Shown here: piece after piece, positions 1 through 10,240 of the stretch
Position numbering within the stretch: position 1 is the first letter of the stretch
Layout of the letters: each line of letters begins with the position of its first letter
Origin: Lamellibrachia columna
Taxonomy: Eukaryota > Annelida > Polychaeta > Sabellida > Siboglinidae
Direction: 5' to 3'
Assembly (NCBI GenBank): GCA_963662155.1
Contig: OY759263.1
Span: 41,369,584 to 41,433,583, forward strand
Length of the DNA: 64,000 nucleotides
The notes under the pieces: model-generated
Database searches by the model: none
What the model was told of the DNA's origin: nothing
The model's input: only the letters and a program-made list of their open reading frames with translations
Program-made: the position numbers and the translations under genes

Positions 1-930
1 AGTATAACAAGTAACGTACTGAAATTTGCGGATGACACAAAACTGTTTAGAAAGGTTAATACTGATGGTGATAAACAACATTTACAAAACGATCTAGACA
101 GATTAGTGAAATGGTCTGAGAAATGGCAGATGTTGTTCAATTTTGGGAAATGTAAATGCCTACATACAGGACATAGGAACTTGAATGTAAACTATAAAAT
201 GGGAGATACTGTTCTGGGTACTACTGTAAAAGAAAAGGACTTAGGAGTTACAATAAGCGCTGATATGAAAGTTTCAGAGCAGTGTGGTATTGCAGCTTCA
301 AAGGGTAATCAAATTCTTGGATTGATTAGAAGAAACATAACATACAAGGGAAAAAAGTTAATTATACCTCTTTATAAAGCAATAGTTAGACCTCATTTAG
401 AATACTGTATACAAGCATGGAGACCATATCGTAAGAAGGATATAGATACGCTTGAACGCATACAAAGGAGAGCAACTAAAATGATTCCAGAACTGAGAGA
501 CCTTAGTTATGAAGAACGCCTGAAAGAATGTGGTTTAACAACTCTAGAGACAAGGAGGTTAAGAGGAGATCAGATTGAAGTTTTTAAGATATTGAATGGG
601 TATGAAAATATTTATAGAAATATGTTTTTCTCACTCAAGAAGGATAGCAGAACTAGAGGACATGAGGTAAAATTAGTAAAGGATCAATGTAGATTGGACA
701 TCAGGAAGCACTCGTTCTCACAGAGGACAATAAATGAATGGAACAAATTGTCTACAGATTGTGTAACTGCTAGCAGCGTGAATATGTTTAAAAACAAGGT
801 TGACACATATCTCAGGAGGGCGGGCTATAAGTAGATGAACATTGTTGGACTCTCGATAAGCCAATGGCTTCCTTGTCCACTTGCCATCTGGGCCTTTGGC
901 TTGGATGGCAAATCTTGTTAAATCTTGTTA
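1..930 (+). mobile_element. CR1-like LINE, 3' fragment of ORF2 and 3' tail
   Basis: The reading frame is open from base 1 to the TAG at 832-834 (277 codons), so the window cuts into an ORF2 just upstream of the reverse transcriptase FADD motif (codons 9-12). The protein matches the C-terminal 277 residues of the full-length element at 37651-40542 with only six differences that I count. The reverse-transcriptase thumb and C-terminal region are present; endonuclease and fingers lie outside the window. After the stop is a short 3' UTR ending in three copies of a 10-bp unit (aaatcttgtt), the short terminal repeat typical of CR1/L2-type LINEs. Coding capacity upstream of base 1 cannot be judged. 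Confidence 0.9.
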
Positions 931-964
931 AATCTTGTTATAGTGTTGTCAGACCACATTGTAA

Positions 965-1496
965 TTAGCGACTTTTGTAACTAAGGTCTCTCAATTCTGG
1001 AATCATTTTAGTTGCTCTTCGTTGTATTCTTTCTAGCTTGTCTATGTCCTTTTTACGATATGGCCTCCATGCTTGAATACAATATTCCAAATGTGGTCTA
1101 ACAATTGCTTTGTACAGGGGTACAATTAGCTGTTTCTCCTTATATATGATAGTTCTCCTAATTAGCCCTAGAATTTGATTTCCTTTCGAAGCAGCAATCC
1201 CACATTGCTCTGAAACTTTTATGTCAGCACTAAATGTTACTCCTAAGTCCTTTTCTAGTGTGATTCTACCTAGTACAGCATCCGCCATTTTATATTCTCC
1301 GTCCATGTTTCCATGTCCTATGTGTATACATTTACACTTCCCAAAATGTAATAACATTTGCAATTTTTCTGACCATTTAGCTAATTTATCTACATCATCC
1401 TGTAAACTTTGTTTATCTGTATCATTAGTAACCTTTCTGAATACTTTTGTTTCATCTGCAAATTTGAGTACTTTGCTAGATGTCATCTTCCAAATC

Positions 1497-1500
<4 letters not shown>
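965..1500 (-). mobile_element. CR1-like LINE fragment (diverged subfamily), reverse transcriptase C-terminal part
   Basis: Read on the minus strand this encodes a FADE-type variant of the RT FADD motif followed by the same thumb region as the element at base 1 (motif RPHLEYCIQAWRPYRKKD), but it is clearly more diverged. It is 5'-truncated by a TA tract at 1501 and joins the RT fragment at 1958-2545 once the inverted copy between the two TA tracts is removed. Confidence 0.85.
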
Positions 1501-1552
<52 letters not shown>

Positions 1553-1893
1553 GATTTGGAAGATGACATCTAGCAAAGTACTCAAATTTGCAGATGAAAC
1601 AAAAGTATTCAGAAAGGTTACTAATGATACAGATAAACAAAGTTTACAGGATGATGTAGATAAATTAGCTAAATGGTCAGAAAAATTGCAAATGTTATTA
1701 CATTTTGGGAAGTGTAAATGTATACACATAGGACATGGAAACATGGACGGAGAATATAAAATGGCGGATGCTGTACTAGGTAGAATCACACTAGAAAAGG
1801 ACTTAGGAGTAACATTTAGTGCTGACATAAAAGTTTCAGAGCAATGTGGGATTGCTGCTTCGAAAGGAAATCAAATTCTAGGGCTAATTAGGA

Positions 1894-1896
<3 letters not shown>
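1153..1896. repeat. 744-bp near-perfect palindrome with a TA-repeat centre
   Basis: The left arm (1153-about 1499) and right arm (about 1551-1896) are reverse complements. Their translated products are identical over about 113 residues, and the only difference I see is 2 bp next to the central (TA)n at 1501-1549. Both arms are CR1 RT sequence. The right arm is followed by a second TA tract (1897-1954), after which the original minus-strand CR1 resumes, so an inverted copy of the left arm sits inside what was one TA-rich site. Confidence 0.85.

Positions 1897-1954
<58 letters not shown>
1897..1954. repeat. (TA)n microsatellite
   Basis: About 58 bp of near-pure TA. It bounds the inverted CR1 copy on the right and mirrors the TA tract at 1501-1549. 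Confidence 0.95.
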
Positions 1955-1957
<3 letters not shown>

Positions 1958-1961
<4 letters not shown>

Positions 1962-2545
1962 GTATAGGGCTTAATACTGAACCCTGTGGTACCCCACTCA
2001 AAACAGATTTCTAGTTTGAAATCTCACCACCTACTATTACTCTCTGTCTTCTGTGTGTAAGCCACTTTTCTATCCAGTTCATTACCTATTACATTACGTA
2101 TACCATGGGCTTTTACCCACTTTGTAATTTCTTCAAAAAAACATAAGAGATTGGTTAGACATAACCTTGCTTTTAGGAACCCATGTTGAGATGTATTTAT
2201 TAATTTATGTTTTACAAGGAATTCCACCATGTGGTCTCTAATTAATGTTTCGAGTAATTTACATACAACTGATGTAAAACTCACTGGTATGTAATTTTCT
2301 GGCTTGTTCCTCGATCCCTTCTTAAATAGCGACGTAATGTTTGCTCCTTTCCATTCTGAAGGAACTATTCCTTCTTCTAGTTAAAGTTAAACAATTTTGC
2401 AAGTGGTGTACTAATTTGCTCAATAATTTCCTTAAGCAGTTTCGACGGTATCCCATCAACTAATGATATATAATGTGGCTTTGTATAGGGAGCAGATAGT
2501 CTAGCCTCTAGGGATCCATTATTAAAACGCCCTCCTCAAATTATT
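1958..2545 (-). mobile_element. CR1-like LINE fragment, RT palm region
   Basis: The minus-strand translation contains degraded RT blocks (matching SVICKLLERLIKDHMV and QHGFLKARS of the intact copy) and the LSGVPQGS region near 1980-2010. Frames are broken. It is the upstream continuation of the fragment at 965-1500. Confidence 0.8.
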
Positions 2546-2595
2546 TAGCCCATCGTGAATCAGGTCCGTTGACTTTCAGAGTTGCATTGTGTGAA

Positions 2596-2778
2596 TATTT
2601 AAGTAATATGTAGTGTGTGAATAGTTTAAGTAATATGTAGTGTGTGTGAATAGTTTAAGTAATATGTAGTGTGTGAATAGTTTAAGCAATATGTAGTTTG
2701 TGAATAGTTTAAGTAATAGGTAGTGTGTGAATAGTTTAAGCAATACGTAGTGTGTGAATAGTTTAAGTAATATGCGAA
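2596..2778. repeat. About 27-bp tandem repeat (aatagtttaagtaatatgtagtgtgtg)
   Basis: Six to seven copies of a unit built on gtgtgaatagtttaagtaat. A single related copy occurs near 63050, in a dispersed repeat that also has relatives near 18600, so the array probably expanded within that repeat. Confidence 0.8.
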
Positions 2779-2824
2779 GTCGGTTTAATAAAAGAATTTT
2801 AGATCGTTAGATCGGGTAACTTGC

Positions 2825-4556
2825 AAAAGTGTGAATAGCCTTATTCTTCTTGTTCTTCTTCCCCCTTGGTGCCTTGTGGGGTGGGGGCCCATGAATAGCA
2901 TTATTCTTCTTTTTCTTCTTCCCCCTTGGTGCCTTGTGGGGTGGGGGCCTGTGAATAGCTTTATTCTTGTTCTTCTTCCCCCTTGGTGCCTTGTGGGGTG
3001 GGGGCCTGTGAATAGCTTTATTCTTCTTGTTCTTCTTCCCCCTTGGTGCCTTGTGGGGTGGGGGCCCATGAATAGCATTATTCTTCTTTTTCTTCTTCCC
3101 CCTTGGTGCCTTGTGGGGCAGGGGCCCTTGAATAGCTTTATTCTTCTTGTTCTTCTTCCCCCTTGGTGCCTTGTGTGGTGGGGGCCCATGAATAGCATTA
3201 TTCTTCTTTTTCTTCTTCCCCCTTGGTGCCTTGTGGGGTGGGGGCCTGTGAATAGCTTTATACTTCTTGTTCTTCTTCCCCATTGGTGTCTTGTGGGGTG
3301 GGGGCCTGTACATAGCTTTATTCTTGTTCTTCTTCCCCCTTGGTGCCTTGTGGGGTGGGGGCCTGTGAATAGCTTTATTCTTCTTGTTCTTCTTCCCCTT
3401 GGTGCATTGTGGGGTGGGGCCCATGAATAGCATTATTCTTCTTGTTCTTCTTCCCCCTTGGTGCCTTGTGGGGTGGGCCCCATGAATAGCATTATTCTTC
3501 TTGTTCTTCTTCCCCCTTGGTGCCTTGTGGGGTGGAGGCCTGTGAGTAGCTTTATTCTTCTTGTTCTTCTTCCCCCATTGGTGCCTTGTGGGGTGGGGGC
3601 CCATGAATAGCATTATTCTTCTTCCCCCTTGGTGCCTTGTGGGGTGGGGGCCCATGAATAGCATTATTCTTCTTTTTCTTCTTCCCCCTTGGTGCCTTGT
3701 GGGGCGGGGGCCCTTAAATAGCTTTATTCTTCTTGTTCTTCTTCCCCCTTGGTGCCTTGTGGGGTGGGGGCCTGTGAATAGCTTTATTCTTCGTGTTCTT
3801 CTTCCCCCTTGGTGCCTTGTGGGGTGGGGGCCTGTGAATAGCTTTATACTTCTTGTTCTTCTTCCCCATTGGTGTCTTGTGGGGTGGGGGCCTGTGAATA
3901 GCTTTATTCTTGTTCTTCTTCCCCGTTGGTGCATTGTGGGGTGGGGCCCATGAATAGCATTATTCTTCTTGTTCTTCTTCCCCCTTGGTATCTTGTGGGG
4001 TGGGGGCCCATGAATAGCATTATTCTTCTTGTTCTTCTTCCCCCTTGGTGCCTTGTAGGGTGGGGGCCCATGAATAGCATTATTCTTCTTGTTCTTCTTC
4101 CCCATTGGTGTCTTGTGGGGTGGGGGCCCATGAATAGCATTATTCTTCTTGTTCTTCTTCCCCCTTGGTGCCTTGTGGGGTGGGGCCCATGAATAGCATT
4201 ATTCTTCTTGTTCTTCTTCCCCTTGGTGCCTTGTGGGGTGGAGGCCTGTGAGTAGCTTTATTCTTCTTGTTCTTCTTCCCCCTTGGTGCCTTGTAGGGTG
4301 GGGGCCCATGAATAGCATTATTCTTCTTGTTCTTTTTCCCCCTTGGTACCTTGTGGGGTGGAGGCCTGTGAGTAGCTTTATTCTTCTTGTTCTTCTTCCC
4401 CCTTGATGCCTTGTGGGATGGGGGCCTGTGAATAGCTTTATACTTCTTGTTCTTCTTCCCCCTTTGTGCCTTGTGGGGTGGGGGCCTGTGAATAGCTTTA
4501 TTCTTCGTGTTCTTCTTCCCCTTGGTGCCTTGTGGGGTGGGAGCCTGTGAATAGCT
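2825..4556. repeat. 60-bp minisatellite, about 29 copies
   Basis: The unit carries ttcttcttcccccttggtg, then ccttgtggggtgggggcc, then an atgaatagcatta or gtgaatagcttta variant. The period is 60 bp with some 57-bp units lacking one cttctt triplet. At least two unit types (ATG/CATTA and GTG/CTTTA) alternate in irregular blocks. Because 60 is divisible by 3 and few units contain stops, long open frames appear on both strands. I see no start context, splice sites or domain to support translation. The + strand is strongly pyrimidine-rich in the first half of each unit. Confidence 0.95.
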
Positions 4557-4960
4557 TAATGTTACAGTATATCATGCTGGACCACTTTTACAATTTTGTT
4601 GTCATTCGATCAATAATAATTTAATAGTTTATCTAATGATTTCACCAAACTTCATAATAAATTTGCACAAACGAGCTAGAATGTTGTAGTGGACATTAGA
4701 TAGTGAATTTTCGAGAAGCAAATCTGAAAAGAGACGAGTGACAAAGTGGAATTGGGAAGGAACTTCAACAGACTTTTGATTAGAACAGAACCTTTCTGTT
4801 TCTTGTGGACCAGTTTCTTTTCCTTTGTAATCAAGTAACATTTAATTATTATTTTTTATTTCCGTATCAACAGTATTAGTTTTATGTGTGGCGCTGCAAA
4901 CTGTTATAAATATGGTGCTATATAAATATATTATTATATTATAAAATAAATTATATTATT
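4557..4960. other. Non-coding stretch with dispersed repeat
   Basis: No exon recognised. The part at 4620-4720 (acaaacgagctagaatgttgtagtgg) is related to 18780-18815 plus 19938-19960, where a hAT element interrupts it, and also to about 63320. This is a dispersed repeat of unknown class. Confidence 0.6.
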
Positions 4961-4968
4961 ATTATAAC

Positions 4969-6387
4969 CAGGGTTGACTGAATTACTTTTATTTTGTACT
5001 TGAGTAAAAGTAAGAGTAATTCACTTTGAAACTACTTGAATAAAAGTCAAAGTAGCTGGTAAAATAAACTACTTGAGTAAAAAGTAAAAGTACTTTTCAA
5101 AAGTACTTGAAGTAAAAGTAAAAAGTATTTTGAAAAATTACATTATCTTTAATGAGAGCTCACAACATCAAATACATTCAGTTAAATACAGAACTTAATT
5201 AATGATGAGGCACAATCTGTCTTTTTATCGACCTGTTCCACTGGGGTATGGGAGGAGCAAGATTGTACAACAGGATATGTGTATGCAAGTGTGATTGTAT
5301 CTGAGTAGGTAGAGGGTCAGTCCAGTACTAGTAGTAGCCTCTCAGGGAAACTGGTCAGAGGTAATACAACCTAGCACTGCCCATAGTAAAATTAACAAAG
5401 ACATTTGATGTCTAGCTGATCAAGCCATCTGGCTTGTGATCCCCCACTTTCTCATGTCTTCCCAGACATGTCTTATCAGCTCACACAAACATTGAAACAA
5501 CACGCTTTAGCAGCTAGCTGTGTTGGTTACCTGGTACCACCTGGGGCTAGAATTGATCAGAAGACAGACCAGTGCAACAGAGGAATGCTGTTGCTAATTG
5601 CAATTAAAAGTGACCTGTCAGGGCCCCTTTCCCTGTCCTTGATATTATTTATGCCTTATGGGTAAGCTTGAATAAGCCATTGCTGGGAAAGGATGCTGCC
5701 AAATGGCAGAGTATCAATTCTTTACTGTTTAGTTCTGTAGAGTAATCATTATTATGAATTTATTAAACATCTCAATATGAATTTTATTCGTGAAAGTAAA
5801 ATGCTGTTTAATGCTGATGTAAGCCGATAAGGCCATTGCTGACAATGCGAATGGGCGAAAATCGGTTCTCGTTTTCGATCCACGATGCGCGTTCGCTCAC
5901 GAATATCAGAATTGTGTCAGTGTATGGGGATTATCAATACATTGTCGAAATTGCAAACTTTAATATTTATAATATGTATTGGAAACTTACTGATTAGTAT
6001 TTTATATGGTGCAACGGAGACATTTGCATTGTTGTTTGAGATGGCGTTCAAGCGTTGTGTGCTCGGAGTGACATTTCATGTCAACGGCCTTGACCTGACC
6101 TATGCCAATATTTGGTAGACTTTGTTCACTGACGTAGATATAAAACAGTGGTTGCGTCGATTTCCCGAAGAGGTATGCATGCAAATATGATCGCGAACTG
6201 GCATGCGATTGAATGATATTAATAGCTTTTGGCCTGGCGACTATGAAAAGTTTTTTAAATGTCGTTGACGGTGGAGCGCCACCGCCAGCAGCAGCGATTT
6301 CGCAAAAAAATGTAACGAAAATATATTGCGAAGTAAATAAAAGTAACGGAGTAAAAAGTACTTTTACTTCGTTACATGCCAACCCTG
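4969..6387. mobile_element. Non-autonomous hAT element, 1419 bp, with intact 8-bp target duplication
   Basis: The termini are inverted: CAGGGTTGACTGAATTACTT at the left, and the right end reads CAGGGTTGGCATGTAACG on the minus strand. A perfect 8-bp target-site duplication, ATTATAAC, flanks it (4961-4968 and 6388-6395). The sub-terminal regions consist of degenerate repeats of acttgagtaaaagta. No transposase frame is seen. A second, heavily interrupted copy spans 36777-46228. The structure (CAGGG termini, 8-bp TSD) is diagnostic of the hAT superfamily. Confidence 0.92.
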
Positions 6388-6510
6388 ATTATAACTGTAT
6401 TATTTAGGCAGACTGTGTGTTAAAAAACAAAGTTCCAATTTACCTGACATATTTTGTTCCTGATCATCATGTTGAGGTATGTTTGATGTAGTTTCTGTTG
6501 ATGCCACCAG

Positions 6511-6612
6511 GGAGCAGGTCTCTGAGAGTGATGCAGACCTTGGGCGCATCCAGTTGACTGTTCGGTACAGTGCCCAGCGCAACCGACTTGTGGCAGTCGT
6601 CCACAAGTGTGT
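6511..6612 (+). CDS. Extended synaptotagmin, exon n-3: start of the last C2 domain
   Basis: Acceptor gccaccag ends at 6510 and donor gtaagt starts at 6613. The frame begins after one base and gives EQVSESDADLGRIQLTVRYS followed by a beta strand ending AVVHKCV. The block LGRIQLTVRYS...LVAVVHKC is the first two strands of a type-I C2 domain, as in E-Syt C2C. The exon ends after GT, the first two bases of a Val codon completed by the T at 7772. Earlier exons must lie left of the window. E-Syts are ER proteins that tether ER to plasma membrane through their C-terminal C2 domain. I assign the family from the joined exons, not from this exon alone. Confidence 0.78.
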
Positions 6613-6649
6613 GTAAGTACACGTTTATTCTCTCTAGACGATCTCGCAG

Positions 6650-7441
6650 CAGGGTTGTTTGATTTAAATCATTTGATTTAAATCATGACTTTAATCACTC
6701 CAAAAAAATCATATATTTATGATTTTTTATTTCCGTTTTTTTTAATCGCTGATTTATATAATATATATATTTACAATAATTGCTTATAAGCATCGAGATC
6801 AAAAAAGTTTTGTATGTTTTTTAATACAAAAGCTCAATGTGCGCACACTTGTGTAGTTGTATTGTCACCAGATAGCCTGATAGTCAGATATTTTGTGACA
6901 TTGTGTATGTTTGAGCTATTCCCTTTCTGAATGCTGTGAAGCCACACAAACTTGTCTTCAAGAGTAAGTATCTTTTCAAGTCAGAAGCCCTGAGTTTAAA
7001 GTCCACTTAGAGCTTGTGCTAGTTGTTACCAATTCAGTATGCTGACTCAAGTGAGACAGTCTGGGCTGCAATTGTCTAATACTGTACCAGTTTGCAGTCT
7101 GGTTAGAGACCCTTAGAGCCCTGGACAGGTGCTAATCCACCCTCTCAGCAAACAATAATTATCACAACTACAGCCACAGACACACAGCATGCTTTCCTTT
7201 CCAAGACAGATTATGCAACTACGGGGGTGAGGCCTTGTGGACATTGTCTAATGTCTTTATATAAGCAAATATTATGTACCCTCTGTTAAGACAAGTACCC
7301 AAATCGATTTGAATAGAACATATTTGAAAGAGTTTATAAATATAAACATCTATATAAATGTCTATACAAGATTTTAAAAAAAAAATTATTTAAATAAAAA
7401 AATAAGATTTTTTTATTTATCTTGATTTATTTTCAACCCTG
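6650..7441. mobile_element. hAT-like non-autonomous element in an E-Syt intron
   Basis: It begins CAGGGTTGTTTGATTTAAAT and ends with TGATTTATTTTCAACCCTG, so the CAGGGTTG termini are inverted. The flanking 8-mers TCTCGCAG (6642-6649) and CCTTGCAG (7442-7449) agree at 6 of 8 positions, consistent with an old hAT target duplication. The sub-terminal regions are rich in gatttaaatca. No coding capacity. Confidence 0.75.
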
Positions 7442-7771
7442 CCTTGCAGTGTACACAACGTACATGTTTTATGATGTCATTTATTGTCTAAGAAGGTAGT
7501 GAGCATCAACACAAACAGCTGGGAGATTGGAGGCTGAATGTTCAGAAGGGCATCAGAAGAAGAGAGAAGAAAAATTATCCACACAACTGCAAAAAGGAAA
7601 AAGACCAGAGGGCAGACCACATCTTAATTTCAAAGATGTTTTGAAACATGACGCAAAATCTTTCTATATTCTGACATGTGACATAGATGACATATCACTG
7701 TGACTGTTTTCTGTCCTAGCAACCTCCTGACCTGTGACACAAATGATGTGTCATTCTTCTCTATCTTGTAG

Positions 7772-7906
7772 TGGACTGCTGGCTTGTGATGCTGATGACA
7801 TGTCCGACCCTTACGTGCGTCTCTACCTGCTGCCTGACCGATCGAGTGCAACCAAGAAGAAGACGCAGACTGTGCGGAACAACCTGAGTCCTGTCTTTGA
7901 TGAGAC
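7772..7906 (+). CDS. Extended synaptotagmin, exon n-2: C2 calcium-loop 1 exon
   Basis: Acceptor tatcttgtag ends at 7771; donor gtgagt starts at 7907. Joined in frame to the previous exon it reads VGLLACDADDMSDPYVRLYL, then LPDRSSATKKKTQTVRNNLS and PVFDET. This is the C2 core: loop-1 acidic residues (CDADD), the SDPYV motif, the polybasic strand KKKTQTVRNN used for PIP2 binding in this family, and the NPVFDE-type motif. The exon is 135 bp, phase 2 to 2. Its best resemblance from memory is to the E-Syt C2C domain. Confidence 0.85.
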
Positions 7907-8354
7907 GTGAGTGGTGTCTGACTGTCACCTTCACTCACCTCGATTCAGTGCCAGTCTTGTAATGTCATTACAATTGACATTGTCACATTACACACTTACT
8001 CAACCACAGCATTTTTGTTCTAGTTTAACCAATAGCCATTTTTATTTTTATTTATATGTATATTTATAAAACAAAATTAAGCATATTAATAAAACATATA
8101 TTTATACATGTAAAAAATAATTGTATATGTTATACATATTTTTTATATAATATATTTTATATTGTGTATATATTGTATATATTTTTTATATGTAATTATG
8201 TATCTATATATATTATGCTACTAAGTTACACAACAAAATATTGTTGACTCATACATAGCATACAACCGGCATTAGAGTACCTTCCACAGGGAATCTTTGG
8301 GGTGTAATGATAGACAGAGTAGTTGAGTCCCTTGATCGGTGTTTCTTGGCCTAG

Positions 8355-8510
8355 ATTTGAGTGGCCAGTGAGTGTGACTGAGGCGGCCATGCGCACCCTC
8401 GAGATCGGGGTGAAGAATGCAGTTGGGGTGTTTTCGAAGAGTCGCACCCACATTGGTCAAGTCCACATTGACCTGTCCAAGATTGACCTGAGTAAGGCCA
8501 CCACGGACTG
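8355..8510 (+). CDS. Extended synaptotagmin, exon n-1: second half of C2 domain
   Basis: Acceptor ttcttggcctag ends at 8354; donor gtaagt at 8511. The translation FEWPVSVTEAAMRTLEIGVK then NAVGVFSKSRTHIGQVHIDL then SKIDLSKATTDW completes the C2 sandwich. The pattern (V)KN..GVFSK.. IGQV..DL...DLS...W matches the C-terminal C2 of E-Syt proteins. The loop that carries the second DxD calcium pair in synaptotagmins has no aspartates here (KNAVGVFSKSRTH), so calcium binding by this C2 is probably weak or absent (inference). It ends TG, completed to TGG (Trp) by the next exon. Confidence 0.87.
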
Positions 8511-8991
8511 GTAAGTTCAAGACTGCTGTCTGTCCGTCCGTCTGTCTGTCTGTCCGTCCGTCCCTCATTAGGCTGACCCTCTTTCCTCTCCGTTCTTCCT
8601 CCTTCCCTCCCCTCCTTCCACCTTTCCCTACAAACCCCCTCGACCCTACCTCTCTGGATGACAGCACTGAATGAATTTGATAGAAATATGAAGCATAAAT
8701 ATATTATATAACATTAAAGTTAACAATTGAAAGTAACAAAATTACCATATTAAGTAATGGGTGAAAGTATTGCCAAATTCGATAAAACACCATAATTAAA
8801 TCAGAATCCTGACACTACGACAGCTTAATCACATACAACTCACTTGCTATATATGGATTCCCAATGTAAGGAACATCTGTTTAAAGGGAACAACTGTTTT
8901 ATGTACCCATGGATATATGGAACAGTTTCGCCAAGTTCTCACATGTTCCGTATAGCGAGCATCCTCTGCATTACATTAACAATGACTTTGT

Positions 8992-9970
8992 TCATGTCCC
9001 TAGGTATGTCCTAGCTGACCCAGAAACTTTGTTCATGTCCCTAGGTATGTCCTAGCTGACACAGAAACTTTGTTCATGTCCCTAGGTATGTCCTAGCTGA
9101 CCCAGAAACTTTGTTCATGTCCCTAGGTATGTCCTAGCTGACACAGAAACTTTGTTCATGTCCCTAGGTATGTCCTAGCTGACCCAGAAACTTTGTTCAT
9201 GTCCCTAGGTATGTCCTAGCTGACCCAGAAACTTTGTTCATGTCCCTAGGTATGTCCTAGCTGACCCAGAAACTTTGTTCATGTCCCTAGGTATGTCCTA
9301 GCTGACCTAGAAACTTTGTTCATGTCCCTAGGTATGTCCTAGCTGACCCAGAAACTTTGTTCATGTACCTAGGTATGTCCTAGCTTACCCAGAAACTTTG
9401 TTCATGTCCCTAGGTATGTCCTAGCTGACCCAGACACTTTATTCATGTCCCTAGGTATGTACTAACTTACCCAGAAACTTTGTTCATGTCCCTAGGTATG
9501 TCCTAGCTGACCCAGAAACTTTGTTCATGTCCCTAGGTATGTCCTAGCTGACCCAGAAACTTTGTTCATGTCCCTAGGTATGTCCTAGCTGACCCAGAAA
9601 CTTTGTTCATGTCCCTAGGTATGTCCTAGCTGACCCAGAAACTTTGTTCATGTCCCTAGGTATGTCCTAGCTGACCCAGAAACTTTGTTCATGTCCATAG
9701 GTATATCCTAGCTGACCCAGAAACTTTGTTCATGTCCCTAGGTATAACCTAGCTGACCCAGAAACTTTGTTCATGTCCCTAGGTATGTCCTGGCTGACCC
9801 AGAAACTTTGTTCATGTCCCTAGGTATGTCCTAGCTGACCCAGAAACTTTGTTCATGTCCATAGGTATGTCCTAGCTGACCCAGAAACTTTGTTCATGTC
9901 CCTAGGTATATCCTGGCTGACCAAGAAACTTTGTTCATGTCCCTAGGTATGTGCTAGCTGACCCAGAAAC
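8992..9970 (+). repeat. 41-bp tandem array made of the last-exon splice acceptor of E-Syt
   Basis: The acceptor-to-exon junctions lie exactly 41 bp apart: 9004 to 9947 is 943 bp, or 23 units, so there are 24 acceptors including the real one. Each unit starts GTATGTCCTAGCTGACCCAG, which is the first coding bases of the final exon (YVLADPE), followed by aaactttgttcatgtcccta and a final g. Every unit thus carries a branch-point-like CTGAC, a modest pyrimidine tract, a TAG acceptor, and GTATGT, which itself resembles a 5' splice site, immediately after the AG. Point changes are scattered but I see no length change in any unit. The final unit merges into the true last exon at 9947. Confidence 0.93.
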
Positions 9971-9992
9971 TCCTGATGCAAAGACATTGTGA
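9947..9992 (+). CDS. Extended synaptotagmin, last coding exon
   Basis: Acceptor tgtccctag ends at 9946. The first G completes the Trp codon, and the frame then reads YVLADPETPDAKTL and stops at TGA 9990-9992. WYxL after the last C2 strand is a conserved E-Syt ending. Only this last copy of the array runs into a coding tail. If any of the 23 upstream acceptors were used instead, the tail would read YVLADPETLFMSLGMS and stop in the following unit, because the 41-bp period is not a multiple of three. Confidence 0.85.
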
Positions 9993-10240
9993 ACCGTTGA
10001 CCAGAAGACGACAAGAAAGCTAGCTGTGAAGAAACTGATTGGCAGTAGTATTTACTAATTTTATTAGAGAAAATGTAGTTGTAGCAGTGTAAAAGTGGTA
10101 ATACCTAGGGCCTGTGCTGTAATTGAAAAAAAATCTGTTAATTTCCTAAGTTATACTATGTCGTATTTTATTGCAAATCTTGCCAAATTTGCTGTTGTTT
10201 TTTATATTGTGAAATAAAAAATTGCCAATTTACTTTTGTT
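9993..10240 (+). terminator. E-Syt 3' UTR with poly(A) signal
   Basis: AT-rich sequence follows the stop, with AATAAA at 10213-10218. Another AATAAA occurs near 11350, so longer 3' UTR isoforms are possible. Confidence 0.6.

Noticed and set aside
2785..4192. Long open frames on both strands (up to 432 codons) as genes
   Set aside because: They are produced by a 60-bp tandem repeat whose period is divisible by 3; no start, splice or domain support.
8992..9970. CRISPR-like direct-repeat array
   Set aside because: Units are contiguous with no spacers, in a eukaryotic intron; they are copies of the adjacent splice acceptor and exon.
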